NCBI RefSeq assembly: GCF_003058465.1
Contig: NZ_CP028901.1
Span: forward strand, 248,001 to 312,000
Direction: 5' to 3'
Length of the DNA stretch: 64,000 nucleotides
DNA from: Orrella marina
Lineage (GTDB): Bacteria > Pseudomonadota > Gammaproteobacteria > Burkholderiales > Burkholderiaceae_B
Part shown: in pieces, positions 1 to 10,202 of the stretch
Layout: every line of letters starts with the position of its first letter
Numbering within the stretch: the first letter of the stretch is position 1
Position numbers and translations under genes: made by a program
The notes under the pieces: generated by a model
Database searches by the model: none
The model's input: the letters and a program-made list of their open reading frames with translations, nothing else
What the model was told of the DNA's origin: nothing

Positions 1-3000
1 GTTATGCTCCTGTTTGTCACCGGGTCTGTGCAGATCCAGCAGGTTCTCCAGGTGCATGCCCAGACGTCCGGCTGCATGGACCAGCGGGAAGGCATGGCCA
101 CTGTCACGCAAGAGTGTGAGCCAGATGTCGCTGGCCGACACCTCGCTGAACGCCTCTTCATTGAGCTGCCAGCCATCGTCGCGCCTGGACAGCAGGTCAT
201 TTTGCTGGGCAAGGTCCAGCAGGACTTCGAGCAGACGTCGCTGACTGCTGCCTGCGGCGTGGGCGGCCAGTTCGAGCGCGTGAATCTTGTCATCCAGCGC
301 GCGCGGGTCGTTGCCGCCGTGCTTGATCAGATAATCGGCGAAATATCGGGCAACCAGCACGTCCAGCAAAGGATCTGTTTCGGTTGCAAACCGCTCTTCA
401 AAAGGACTTTGCTGAATGGTCTGGGCTGTGTTTTGCATGCATGCAAACCACTCGTGCAGACCCAGTGGACCTGGTATGGTCAGCGTCGATGCACGTGGTG
501 CCGGGATGTTCTGAAACTTCAGGTACTGCAGCGCGCTGGAAGACTGGCGCTTGAGGTGCATGGCGCTAAAGCGGGCTTCGCGCACGTTGGCAACAATCTG
601 CCCACTGCGATTAAAGAGCGCAAACTCTGCGGTGATGGAGTTGGGGTTGCGGGTCAGAATCCGGACCTGTACCTGGTGCGCGACGTTGTCTTCCTGCTGG
701 TACCAGATGATTTCGCCCATCTGGGTCGGGACGTATGTCACCCCGGCGTCGAGCGCCACAAAATCCCTCAGATAGTGGATGATGAGTTGGTAGCTGTTGT
801 CGAGCAGCGAAGGGTGCAGGAGGTAGTCACCAATCTCCGCTGAAATAGAGTCGGGCACCGTCAGGAGCGCGGCGATATCACGTCCGTCTTGAGCGGATTG
901 CCAGCCTTTGTCGATCGCGCAGTAGGCAGGGCCGTACTGCAAACCTGCTCCGAGCGTGAACAGTGTGTGCTCATTACCGGTGAAGTCGGCCTGACGCGCC
1001 GGCAGGGCCGGGGCACTGGCCTGGGAGCCTACCAGGCTGGGCTCTGGCAAGACACGCGCCCGGGCATGAAGACGCCAAGGCTCGTCAGCACCGATGGTGC
1101 GAGCATGGATGGTGAGGTGCCCATCTGCCGGGTCGAGCGTGACACGCAACTGACGTGAAACCCCCGCATCAAGCAGCAGTGGACTCAGAATCTCCAGGTC
1201 GTGCACGCGTGCCACTGCGCCGGGTTGCCATTGCGTGGAGGCCGCCAGTGCGATTTCGACGAATCCAGTTCCCGGGAACACTACGGACTCTCCGACCTTG
1301 TGATCCGCAAAACTGGGCAACATATCGGTGTCGAGGGTCGACTCCCACATCCATTGTTGTTGTGGCACGGCAAACCCGAGCAGGGGATGAAGCCTGACCC
1401 GATTGAGCAGATCCATGCTCTGCGCAGTGCCTTCGTACCAGAGGCTTTCGCGCTGCCACGCATAGGCGGGCAGGTCGACCCATCGGGGCTGAACTGCAAA
1501 CAGAGTCGGCCAGTCGATCTGACCGCCATTGATGACCACCTGACCTGCTGCGGCCAGGATGTGCTCGGGGGATTCGACTCCGCGGCGGCCTGTCGCAATT
1601 ACCTTGCCCGTTGCTTCGGCGGCGTTGAGCGCGTCCGTAATGTAGCCGCGCAGGATGGCGTGAGGACCCACTTCGACAAACACGCGCTGACCGGTCTCCA
1701 CCAGGGCAGCTGTTGCCTGTTCAAACTGAACCGGGCGCCTGATGTTCAGCCACCAGTACTCGGCATTGAGCGCGGTGCCTTCGAGAAGTCCACCGTGAAC
1801 CACCGAATAGAATGGAATCGCCGACTGATGAGGCGTGATGCTGGCGAGGTGGGTGCGTACGCCACTCTCCACTTCGTCCATCATCGGGCTGTGAAAAGCG
1901 TAGTCCAGGTCCAGGCGTTTGACGCTCACACTCTCCTGAGCCATGGCCGCTTCAAACTGCTCCAGACCCTGCAAAGTACCTGCAATGGTCGAGCCGCGAC
2001 TACTGTTGGCACCGGCAACCCAGACTGACTCGGTGAGGCCTAGTTTATCGAGCCACTGCTGAGTCGCCTCGGCCTGCAGGCTGACGGCACTCATGAAGCC
2101 CCGTCCACGGGTCTGTCCCTGCCAGTAACTGCGGTGATAGATCACCGAGACGGCATCGCTCAGGCTCAGTGCCCCGCAGGCCCAGGCGGCTGCAACTTCA
2201 CCGACGCTGTGTCCGATCACGGCGGTGGGTCGTACACCCGCCTCGCGCAACATCGTAGTGATGCCAACCTGAATGGCAAACAGCGCTGGCTGCGCATACT
2301 CGGTAGCAGCGTAAATGGACTCGTCTTCGGAGTCGATCAGTGAGCGAATGGTGATGCCGGCCAGCGGCTCGAAATGGGTGTCTACCTGTTCGATGGCAGC
2401 GACAAACACGGGGTCTGCCAGCAATTTGCGACCCATGCCATGCCATTGAGAGCCGTTGCCAGAGTAGGCAAATACCGGGCCAATTCCGGAAACCGTCTCG
2501 GCGCAGACGGTGGGGTGGCCGGGCTGGTCCTTGTTTAGCGCCTTGCCGGTTGCGATCTGCTTGAGCGGCTTGCCGTCTGCGAGCGAATTCAGTGCTGCGA
2601 CAAGCTCCTCGGTTGATCGTCCATAAACGACCGCTTGCTCGTTGTGCCACTGACGACGAAACACACTATGTCCGGCGATATCGTATGCATCAGGAGTCTG
2701 AAGCGTGTCTGACGAGTCTTGCCCGCTTTGCGCGCCGTGCTGGCTGGTCAGCGCATCAGCCCATTGACGAGCGGTGTCACGCAAGGCATCCGCCGTGCGT
2801 GCGGAGACCACAAGCGGTACGCCGTAGGGCGGCATTTGCAGGCTTTGCCGGTGCGTATCAGAGGTGCTGGCCGCTTTGCTCGCCCTGGTTCTTTTGCTGG
2901 GACTCCGGGATTTGGTGCCGTTTCCGGATTCAACAGGTTTGGTTGCTTCAGGGCTCTGCAGCACGATGTGTGCGTTAGCCCCCCAAAACCGAACGAGTTC

Positions 3001-4220
3001 ACGCCAATGGTGATCTGACCGCTGGATTTGAGTGGCAGATTCTCCTGAACCACACGCAGATTCCACTCGTCTAGCGGAATCGCCGGGTTGATCGTGTCGA
3101 TACCGATGGTGCCAGGCACCATCCGGTTCTGGATGGCATAGATCGCTTTGAAGAGTCCAGCCACACCCGAGGCTGTTTCCAGATGCCCCATATTGCTCTT
3201 GACCGAGCCGATGGGCAGTGGGTTGTCGGCGCGACGACGCGAGCCCAGCGCTTCAGACAGAGCCCGTGTTTCGATCGGGTCGCCAACCGCGGTACCTGTA
3301 CCGTGGGCCTCGATGTAATCAATGTCATCGGGCTCGATACCGCAGTACTGATACGCCCGCGTAACGAGCTCGGCCTGTGCTCTGAAACTCGGGACCGTCA
3401 ACCCCTGTTTGCGTCCGTCGGTGTTCACTGCAGTGTATGGCACCACCGCCAGTATCCGGTCGCCATCGGCAACCGCCTGGTCGTAGTCCTTAAGCAAGAC
3501 AATGGCGCCGCCTTCGGAGCGCACATAGCCGTTGCCGTTGGCGTCAAACACCTTGCATCGGCCATCGGGAGACAACATCGACGCCTTGGAAAACGTGATG
3601 AACCCGTACGGGTGCAGGTGCAGGCTGATGCCACCCGCCAGAGCATGGGTGCTCTCGCCGCTGACGATCGAGCGGCAGGCCTGGTGGAATGCGACCAGAG
3701 AAGAGGAGCAGGCGGTGTCAACCGCCATGCTGGGACCTTTCAGGTCGAATATGTAAGAGATCCGGTTGGCTGCGATGCTGGCTGTGTTGCCCGTCGCAAA
3801 CGCTGATTCGACCACGCCAAGGTCGGTGGCGACCCGGTAGGAATAGTCAGCACTGGCCATGCCGATAAACACACTGCAGTCGGTTCCGCCAATGCGGTCA
3901 GCTGCAATACCGGCATGTTCGATGGCTTCCCAGGAAAGCTCCAGCAGCAGGCGCTGCTGCGGATCCATTTGAGCGGCTTCGCGCGGGCTGATCCCGAAAA
4001 ACGCGGCATCAAACTTTGAAACATCGCCAATGGAACCCGCTGCAAACGTGTAACTCGTGCCAGGGTGACTGCGATCAGGGTGAAGAAACGCTTCGTGAGA
4101 CCATCGATCAGCCTCGACAGTGCTGACAAGATCCCGACCATTGAGCAGGTCGGTCCAGTATTGGTCCGTCGTTGTACCGGGAAAGCGAAACGCGCCGCCG
4201 ATGATCGCTACTTTCTTCAT
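1..4220 (-). CDS. Type I polyketide synthase, KS-AT-DH..., 3' end outside window, apparent frameshift
   Basis: Modular iterative-type PKS that would condense acyl-CoA extenders on an acyl carrier outside this window. The ketosynthase (residues 1 to about 420) has the DTACSSS active site (Cys171), EAHGTGT (His306) and the second His in SNMGHLE (His346). At + positions 2979-2984 the G-run has six bases; a seventh would restore SFGFGG followed by ANAHIVL, and the shifted frame then stays open to position 1. That frame holds a KS-AT linker (PLVVSARTADALRD), an acyltransferase with GHSVGE and YAFHSP (malonyl-like), and a dehydratase with HPLLG, a HKVGESVVFPG motif and the LLDNSYQ aspartate motif. 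The last residues look like the stretch that precedes a C-methyltransferase domain. The ATG at 4220 directly begins the KS (MKKVAIIGG). It is divergent from kpsC, so a role in acylating or building the capsule is inferred, as for WcbR-type PKSs of Burkholderia capsules. Whether the frameshift is real, phase-variable or a sequencing error cannot be told here. Confidence 0.85.
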
Positions 4221-4337
4221 TGAGCAGAGTGTATTGATTTTTAACTTTATGTCTGTCTGACACCAGTTCGTGAGAACTGGTGAGCTTTTACAGGTATACC
4301 AAAGCAGCGACGCTCCTCGCACCCAGGCTTCCCCACA

Positions 4338-4367
4338 TTGAGGGGACGTATTATAGAATGGTACTAT
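4338..4367 (+). promoter_or_regulatory. Candidate sigma70 promoter for the kps operon
   Basis: In the 187-base space between the divergent PKS and kpsC, TTGAGG (4338-4343) is followed after 18 bases by TACTAT (4362-4367). The start codon of kpsC lies about 40 bases further on. Assigned by eye only; a second TATTATAG-like block overlaps it and could be the true -10. Confidence 0.35.
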
Positions 4368-4407
4368 AGTTCGCTTAACAAGCCTTTCTTGCGGGTCTCA
4401 CTGGTCC

Positions 4408-6963
4408 TTGGGCGCTGTCGTCGTTTCCTCTCCTGGTATTGCCAGCATTCCATATCTGGAATCTTTTCTCGGTCTTCCTGTCGCAGGAAGGGTGTCGGGT
4501 GATCGCGTTCGTCCTGTCCGGCTTGTTCAATCAGTTTTTGTCTATTCCGCCCAGAACGTGTGCGGTCCGGATGGGGTTACAGATGGCCCGGTTGACGCTG
4601 GTTCTGAGCGTGGTTCAACTACGTTGTCCGAACCGGGACAGGTCTTGGCACAAGGCGAGAGAGTAACCGATTCGCTAGATCATAGCCTGTCACAAGACAG
4701 CGATAAGCCTAATCCGCAGTCGCGTCCTGGCGTCCCTTCACCCGAATTGACACCCGCGCGAGGCGCAAACGCTGACTCGGAGACCAGTTCACAGAATGGC
4801 GTGAATGCTGAGTTGCACAGCTCGCCTTTGGCCCTGTCGTCTTTACCCGCATCGCCGTCTTTACCTTCCTCTTCGACTTTATCCGCATCTTCATCAACCT
4901 CTTTCCCTTCTGGTGAATCCGTTCAAGCCAGCCTGGGCGACCATGCGAGCACTGTTCTCGCTGTCGCCGGTTGGGGCAACAAAGAGGGCAGGTACCACGC
5001 CAATGCGCTTGCCTACGCGAACCGACACAGGATTCCATACTGGAAGCTCGAGGACGGGTTCCTTCGATCTTTCGGAACCGGCCGGGATTTTCCGTCGATA
5101 TCGATGGTGGTCGATCGTTGCGGCGGGATCTACTACGACAGCACACAACCGAGTGAGCTGGAACAAATCCTTCAGTCAGATGGTGCGCTTCTGGATGGCC
5201 GAGAGCAAGAGGTGGGCCGGGCTGTCGATCTGATCGTGCGCAAGCGGTTGAGTAAATACAACAATGGTGGGCCTGTGCCGGATGTGGTGCGGGACCGTAT
5301 CGCGCGTCACCGTCTGTCTCAGATGGCGGCAGGCCGGGGAGTTCTCGCACCCGTGATTCTGCTGATAGACCAGACGTTTGGGGATGTGGGCGTGACGGGT
5401 GCCGGCGCGAACGAGCAGACATTTGCGCGTATGGTGCAGGCGGCCAGAGCGACCCACCCGGATGCATTGCTGGTCATCAAGACCCACCCTGAAGTCAGCG
5501 CCGGCCACAAGTCGGGGTATTTCTCTCATCTGGTCGATGACGAGCGCACGGTATGTGTACGTGAGCGGGTCGAGCCCTTTGCATTGCTGACCAGTGTGGA
5601 CGAGGTCTACACAGTCAGTTCGCAGATGGGGTTTGAGGCGTTGCTGGCAGGCAAGCCTGTCCGGTGCTTTGGGTTGCCCTGGTATGCGGGTTGGGGGGTG
5701 ACCCGCGATGAGCAGACTTGCTCGCGTCGTACTCGCACGCGTTCGGTGCAGGAACTGTTCGCAGCGGCTTACCTAGACTACACCCGTTACATCGACCCCG
5801 AGACGGGCAGGCAAGGAAGCATATTTGATGCGATCGAATGGCTGATTCGTCAGAAAGAACATGCTGCCCGGTTTCCGGCGCGTGTGATCTGTGTAGGGTT
5901 CAAGCGCTGGCGCCAGAGTGCGCTGCGCCCGTTGTTGTCACTGCATCCAGAGCGACTGCATTTTGTGCGCAACGCGAGTGCGGCCCAGTCGTTGAACCCA
6001 AGGGCTGATGACACCATGGTGTTCTGGGGCGCTTCTGTGCCAGCGGGGCTGAGTCAGGTCGCCGAGAGTAGCGGGGCGCGTCTTTGTCATCTGGAAGACG
6101 GTTTCATCCGCTCGGTGGGACTGGGTACCGATCGCGTGCGTCCTCAGAGTCTGGTGTTTGACCCCCGCGGACTGTACTTTGATCCGCACAAGGTCAGTAC
6201 ACTTGAGCAGATGCTGAACACCGTCGAAGTCTCAGACGAGGATCTTGAGCGCGCAAAGGTGTTGCAGGCGTTCATCGTCAAACATCGGATAACGAAGTAC
6301 AACCTTGAGCCTGACGAGACCGTGCGCTGGCCAGGGCATCGCTCAGGGCAGGCGATCATTCTGGTGCCCGGGCAGGTGGCTGACGATGCGTCAGTTCGGC
6401 TCGGCGCCGGGGCGGTCAACAGCAATCCGGGATTGTTGCAGGCCGCAAGGAAAGCTCACCCTGACGCCTATATTGTTTACAAGCCGCACCCTGACGTGGC
6501 CTCAGGTAACCGCAAGGGCGGAGTGTCAGTTGCGCAGGCCAGGCAGTGGGCCAATCATGTCGAGACACAGGCGTCTATCATTTCGTGCATCGAAGCCTGT
6601 ACTGCCGTGCATACGCTGACCTCACTCAGTGGGTTCGATGCCCTGTTGCGGGGCAAGGAAGTGGTTGTTTACGGGCGCCCGTTTTATTCTGGCTGGGGGT
6701 TGACACAGGATATGGTCGAACCCGTGCGCCCGAGAAGGCGACGCACGTTGCCGGAAATGATTGCGATCTGCCTGCTGCACTACCCCATGTACTGGAACTG
6801 GAAGATGCGTGGCGCCAGTACGTGTGAAGCGGTTATGCACCGGTTGTACGATGAAAAACGTACTCTGCAGGCAAGTGGCATGCTGGAGCGACTGCGATCG
6901 GATCGTCTGCTCCGGTTCTGTAACAAGGCGCGTTCCTACTGGCTCGGTTGGTTCCCGTCGTGA
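4408..6963 (+). CDS. kpsC: Capsule polysaccharide export protein KpsC (dual beta-Kdo transferase)
   Basis: KpsC builds the poly-Kdo linker on lyso-phosphatidylglycerol that anchors group-2 capsules. Two homologous GT modules are visible. The first (about residues 170-490) contains VAGWGNK, LEDGFLRSFG and GGIYYDS; the second (about 500-851) contains VFWGAS, LEDGFIRSVGLG and GLYFDP; both have a KTHPE or KPHPD motif and a YTVSS or HTLTS acceptor loop. The N-terminus SSPGIASIPYLESFLG matches the family, so the TTG at 4408 is taken as start; no good ribosome site is seen. Between this N-terminus and the first GT module lies a Ser/Pro-rich, low-complexity stretch of roughly 120 residues that is absent from typical KpsC (about 675 residues), giving an unusually long 851-residue protein. 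It is the first gene of the kpsC-kpsE-export lipoprotein-kpsM-kpsT block. Confidence 0.93.
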   Translation: MGAVVVSSPGIASIPYLESFLGLPVAGRVSGDRVRPVRLVQSVFVYSAQNVCGPDGVTDGPVDAGSERGSTTLSEPGQVLAQGERVTDSLDHSLSQDSDKPNPQSRPGVPSPELTPARGANADSETSSQNGVNAELHSSPLALSSLPASPSLPSSSTLSASSSTSFPSGESVQASLGDHASTVLAVAGWGNKEGRYHANALAYANRHRIPYWKLEDGFLRSFGTGRDFPSISMVVDRCGGIYYDSTQPSELEQILQSDGALLDGREQEVGRAVDLIVRKRLSKYNNGGPVPDVVRDRIARHRLSQMAAGRGVLAPVILLIDQTFGDVGVTGAGANEQTFARMVQAARATHPDALLVIKTHPEVSAGHKSGYFSHLVDDERTVCVRERVEPFALLTSVDEVYTVSSQMGFEALLAGKPVRCFGLPWYAGWGVTRDEQTCSRRTRTRSVQELFAAAYLDYTRYIDPETGRQGSIFDAIEWLIRQKEHAARFPARVICVGFKRWRQSALRPLLSLHPERLHFVRNASAAQSLNPRADDTMVFWGASVPAGLSQVAESSGARLCHLEDGFIRSVGLGTDRVRPQSLVFDPRGLYFDPHKVSTLEQMLNTVEVSDEDLERAKVLQAFIVKHRITKYNLEPDETVRWPGHRSGQAIILVPGQVADDASVRLGAGAVNSNPGLLQAARKAHPDAYIVYKPHPDVASGNRKGGVSVAQARQWANHVETQASIISCIEACTAVHTLTSLSGFDALLRGKEVVVYGRPFYSGWGLTQDMVEPVRPRRRRTLPEMIAICLLHYPMYWNWKMRGASTCEAVMHRLYDEKRTLQASGMLERLRSDRLLRFCNKARSYWLGWFPS

Positions 6964-7053
6964 GTCAGGAGTATAGTTTCGCCTTTCACCGGATTTTTAG
7001 TGACATGTTGGGGCAGCGACAGTGGTGGTTGCGTCTGACATTCTGGGTTTCTC

Positions 7054-8145
7054 ATGGTTAACCGTAAAAAGCTGTTCATAGGCGTTGTTGTCATTCCGAT
7101 GATTCTCGCCGCGATCTACTACGCGTTCTTCGCAGTAGACCGGTACGTCAGTAGCGCCCAGATCTCTGTGCGTCAGGCCTCGGGCGAATCAGGCGGGCAG
7201 GTTCCGGGTCTTGCGCTCATGTTGAGCGGGATGAATCCGACCTCACGTGAAGAAACCATGTACCTGCGTGAGTACGTCATCTCACCCGATATGCTCAATG
7301 TGCTCAAGGCTAATCTGGACTGGCTGGATCATTACGCAGGCCAGTGGCGCGATCCGCTGTACTGGCTGCCAGAGGATGCGACTTCGGAAGAACAGCTGAA
7401 GTTCTTCCAGCGGGTGGTGACCACACACTTCGATGAGCAGACCGGCTTGTTGCTGGTGGATGTGCAGGCCTACACGCCAGAGTTCGCGGAAGAGGTACTC
7501 ACGCTGATTCTTGCGACCAGTGAGCGGTTTGTAAACGAACTGTCGCACCGCATGGCGCGTGAGCAGATGTCGTTTGCGCAGTCAGAGCTGGCCAACGCCC
7601 GGCGCAACTATGAAGACCAGCGTGAGCGTCTGATCGAGTTCCAGAGTCAGAACCAGTTCCTGGATGCCGAGCGGGCCGCAACTGACCGCGCTGTGGTGAT
7701 TGGTGAACTCGAGGCCGAGCTTGTCAGGGAGAGGGCTGAGCTCAGAGGCTTGCAATCAACGCTTGCACAGAATTCGCCTGCTGTCAGAGCCAGGAAAAAT
7801 CGCATCTCTGCGCTCGAGCAGCAGCTCGAAGCAGAAAGTGATCGCTTGATCTCAGCGCCGGGCGGGGATCAGTTGAACGTGATCGCTGCGCGATTCCGTA
7901 ACCTCACGATCGATGTCGGGATTGCAGAAGAAGCCTACAAACTCAGCGTTGCTGCAGTAGAAAACGCCCGGATTGAGGCGAGCAAGAAGATCCGCAGCCT
8001 GATCACGGTAGTGAGCCCGAATCTTCCTCAGGAAGCGACGTATCCGCGGGTCTTTTACAACCTGCTGACGCTCTTGATCGGACTGCTGTTGCTGTATGGC
8101 ATCATCCGCTTTATTCTGGCCAATATTGAAGATCACAGTGACTGA
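7054..8145 (+). CDS. kpsE: Capsule export inner-membrane protein, KpsE/CtrB/BexC family
   Basis: Polysaccharide co-polymerase/export adaptor that links the KpsMT transporter in the inner membrane to the outer-membrane export protein. An N-terminal membrane helix (about residues 7-27) is followed by a periplasmic region with a long coiled coil (about 165-275, rich in Glu/Arg/Gln, e.g. NARRNYEDQRERLIEFQSQN) and a C-terminal membrane helix (about 333-353) preceded by the family's PNLPQEATYPR motif, where the Pro-rich loop sits before the second helix. The 363-residue length fits the family. The gene follows kpsC after 90 bases with no promoter evident and precedes the export lipoprotein gene. 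Confidence 0.93.
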   Translation: MVNRKKLFIGVVVIPMILAAIYYAFFAVDRYVSSAQISVRQASGESGGQVPGLALMLSGMNPTSREETMYLREYVISPDMLNVLKANLDWLDHYAGQWRDPLYWLPEDATSEEQLKFFQRVVTTHFDEQTGLLLVDVQAYTPEFAEEVLTLILATSERFVNELSHRMAREQMSFAQSELANARRNYEDQRERLIEFQSQNQFLDAERAATDRAVVIGELEAELVRERAELRGLQSTLAQNSPAVRARKNRISALEQQLEAESDRLISAPGGDQLNVIAARFRNLTIDVGIAEEAYKLSVAAVENARIEASKKIRSLITVVSPNLPQEATYPRVFYNLLTLLIGLLLLYGIIRFILANIEDHSD

Positions 8146-8212
8146 CATGACGACGACACGACAGGGATGGGTGAGTCCGACTCGCTCAGCGGTAGCATTG
8201 AAGGGATCCAGC

Positions 8213-9340
8213 ATGACAATTCAGGGTGATCGCAAATATAAATCTCGTTTGTTTCACGTCATGGGTATGGCGCTCGTGAGCACATTGCTGGCTGGGTGCG
8301 CAGGGACATTCCTGCCGGCTACCGGTCCATCGATCGGTGCCATCCAGGATGGTGCCAGCGATGCGAATGGTGAGGCGCAATACGCACTGGTTGACTTGTC
8401 AGCCCAGACGATTGGCCCCTACATGCGGCCCAAGGCGCCAGAGCCGGAGCCCTATGTTTCCAGTACACAGACTCCGGAAGTGCGTCTCATGCCGGGTGAC
8501 ACCATGTCAATCATGATTGCTGACACGGTCGCAGAAGGTGGCACGTTCGCGCCCCTGGCCTCAGGTGGCACCGTGTTCAACAGTATTCGTGTCAACCCGA
8601 GAGGGCAGATTTCATTGCCTTATGTTGGGCGTCCCAACGTGAAAGGCAAGACACTGTACGAAGTTGAAACCATCATCCAGGACAGTGTGAGAGATGTTGC
8701 GGTAGACCCGCAAGTCCATGTGTCACTCACCAGTGATCTTGCAGGTTCCATTCTTGTGGCGGGTGCCGTCAGAAGTCCGGGTCGGTTCTCGACACTGACC
8801 GGTCCCTTGACCCTACTGGATGCAATCAACCAGGCCGGGGGACCGGTTCTGGAGCCCCATCTGACCGAAGTGGTGGTGCGAACGGGTAAAAACTCCTACT
8901 CCATGAACTACGAGCAGGTGCTAAATGGTCGCAATCGAGCCGTTCCGCCCAATGCCGAGATCGTTCTTGAGCGCGCCCGCAAGCGGTTTGTGGCGATGGG
9001 AGCAGTTGCCTCGCCCGGCCTTCTGGATCTGCCGTCAAACAACCCGAGCCTTCTGGAAGTACTTGGCGTGGCTGGAGGCCTTAAAGGTAGTCAGTCTGAT
9101 GCCAGTGGCGTGTTTGTGTTTCGCCTCAACGAACCTGAGAAGCCTGGTGACGAGCCCAGACCAGAAGTGTTTCGTCTGAATATGAAGGATCCGGCTGCGA
9201 TGTTCCTGGCACGCCAGTTCCTGGTGCACCCGGAAGATGCGGTGTATGTGACCAATGCGGCGGTCTACGAGTGGCAACAGATCATCTCGCCGATCGTTCA
9301 GGTCCTGATCCTCGGACGCACCGTCTCCAACGGCTTCTGA
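8213..9340 (+). CDS. Outer-membrane polysaccharide export lipoprotein (CtrA/BexD/WcbC, Wza family)
   Basis: Forms the outer-membrane channel for capsule export. The ATG at 8213 is chosen because AAGGGA lies about 7 bases upstream and it gives a lipoprotein signal peptide ending in LLAGC (lipobox, acylated Cys near residue 24). An upstream in-frame extension from 8096 overlaps kpsE and has no signal character. A polysaccharide-export domain (residues about 80-180, with MPGDTMSIMIAD and VNPRGQISLPYVG) is followed by SLBB-type repeats (e.g. SILVAGAVRSPGRF and RFVAMGAVASPGLL). The length of 375 residues matches CtrA/BexD rather than the longer KpsD. Confidence 0.92.
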   Translation: MTIQGDRKYKSRLFHVMGMALVSTLLAGCAGTFLPATGPSIGAIQDGASDANGEAQYALVDLSAQTIGPYMRPKAPEPEPYVSSTQTPEVRLMPGDTMSIMIADTVAEGGTFAPLASGGTVFNSIRVNPRGQISLPYVGRPNVKGKTLYEVETIIQDSVRDVAVDPQVHVSLTSDLAGSILVAGAVRSPGRFSTLTGPLTLLDAINQAGGPVLEPHLTEVVVRTGKNSYSMNYEQVLNGRNRAVPPNAEIVLERARKRFVAMGAVASPGLLDLPSNNPSLLEVLGVAGGLKGSQSDASGVFVFRLNEPEKPGDEPRPEVFRLNMKDPAAMFLARQFLVHPEDAVYVTNAAVYEWQQIISPIVQVLILGRTVSNGF

Positions 9341-9416
9341 TGAGTTGGGATTTGGTGAGTTCTCTCATGTCAGATCAACTGCTCGAAGAGGGTGGCGTGG
9401 CGAATCGGTTGCGCCC

Positions 9417-10202
9417 ATGAAAAAGAGGCCATCCTGGAAGATCATGGTGACCGTGGTCTACGCGCTCGTACTGCGCGAGGTGCAGGCGCGTATCGGTTCG
9501 CATCGTCTGGGGTTGTTCTGGATGTTGTTTGAGCCCATGGCACACATCGCGGTGCTGATGTTTGTGTTCACCTACATCCGTCTGCGCAGCATTCCGGGTA
9601 TGGAGTTTCCGGTGTTTCTTCTCACCGGCTTGGTGCCTTTTTTTATGATGCGAAATATCGCACTTGGATTGATGGGTGCAGTCGATGCCAACCGGGCCCT
9701 GTTTGTCTACAAACAGATCACGCCGTTTGACACTTTCATTGCACGACTGATTGTGAACTTTGTGCTGATGTCGTGTGTCTACGCGATCCTCATGTTTGTG
9801 CTCGGGTTCTGGTTTGGCTATGACATCAGTATTGATCGGCCCTTGTACTGGATGTGGGCGATTTTTGTGGGGATCACATTCTCTTTTGGGTTGGGCCTGA
9901 TTTTTTGTGTGGTTGTCGAGGCGGTTCCTGAACTGGCGATGATCATTCGACTGTTGTTTTTGCCGCTTTATTTTCTGTCTGGTGTCATCATTCCATCCTG
10001 GATGTTGCCGCAGAGATTCATTGAATGGGCGCTCTGGAACCCCTATCTTCATGTGATGGATAGTATCCGGATTGGCGTGTTCAAACATTACCCGTTGACG
10101 TACGGGATCGATTTGAACTATGCGGTCAAATGGGCGGTGGTGACACTGGGTTTGGGAATGCTACTGTTCAAGTTGCGTGAGCGGGAGTTGCTGGCGCAAT
10201 GA
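9417..10202 (+). CDS. kpsM: Capsule ABC transporter permease KpsM
   Basis: ABC-2 type permease that moves the finished capsule glycolipid across the inner membrane. About six hydrophobic helices are visible, beginning after RLGLFWMLFEPM and including the strongly hydrophobic AMIIRLLFLPLYFLSGVIIP segment that is typical of KpsM. The ATG at 9417 (MKKRPSWKIM) gives 261 residues, the normal family size; the frame is open further up to a TTG at 9345, which has no ribosome site and adds an atypical Arg-rich tail. It overlaps kpsT by 4 bases (ATGA), so the two are translationally coupled. Confidence 0.93.
   Translation: MKKRPSWKIMVTVVYALVLREVQARIGSHRLGLFWMLFEPMAHIAVLMFVFTYIRLRSIPGMEFPVFLLTGLVPFFMMRNIALGLMGAVDANRALFVYKQITPFDTFIARLIVNFVLMSCVYAILMFVLGFWFGYDISIDRPLYWMWAIFVGITFSFGLGLIFCVVVEAVPELAMIIRLLFLPLYFLSGVIIPSWMLPQRFIEWALWNPYLHVMDSIRIGVFKHYPLTYGIDLNYAVKWAVVTLGLGMLLFKLRERELLAQ

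Noticed and set aside
4..2028. Long plus-strand frames at 4-843 and 1201-2028
   Set aside because: They are mirror images of the minus-strand PKS, which has clear AT and DH motifs; no domain is seen in the plus-strand translations.
6960..7059. A GTG-started 33-codon frame between kpsC and kpsE
   Set aside because: It overlaps both genes, has no ribosome site and no recognisable content.
9345..9416. N-terminal extension of KpsM from TTG 9345
   Set aside because: No ribosome site and an atypical Arg-rich sequence; the ATG at 9417 gives the normal family length.
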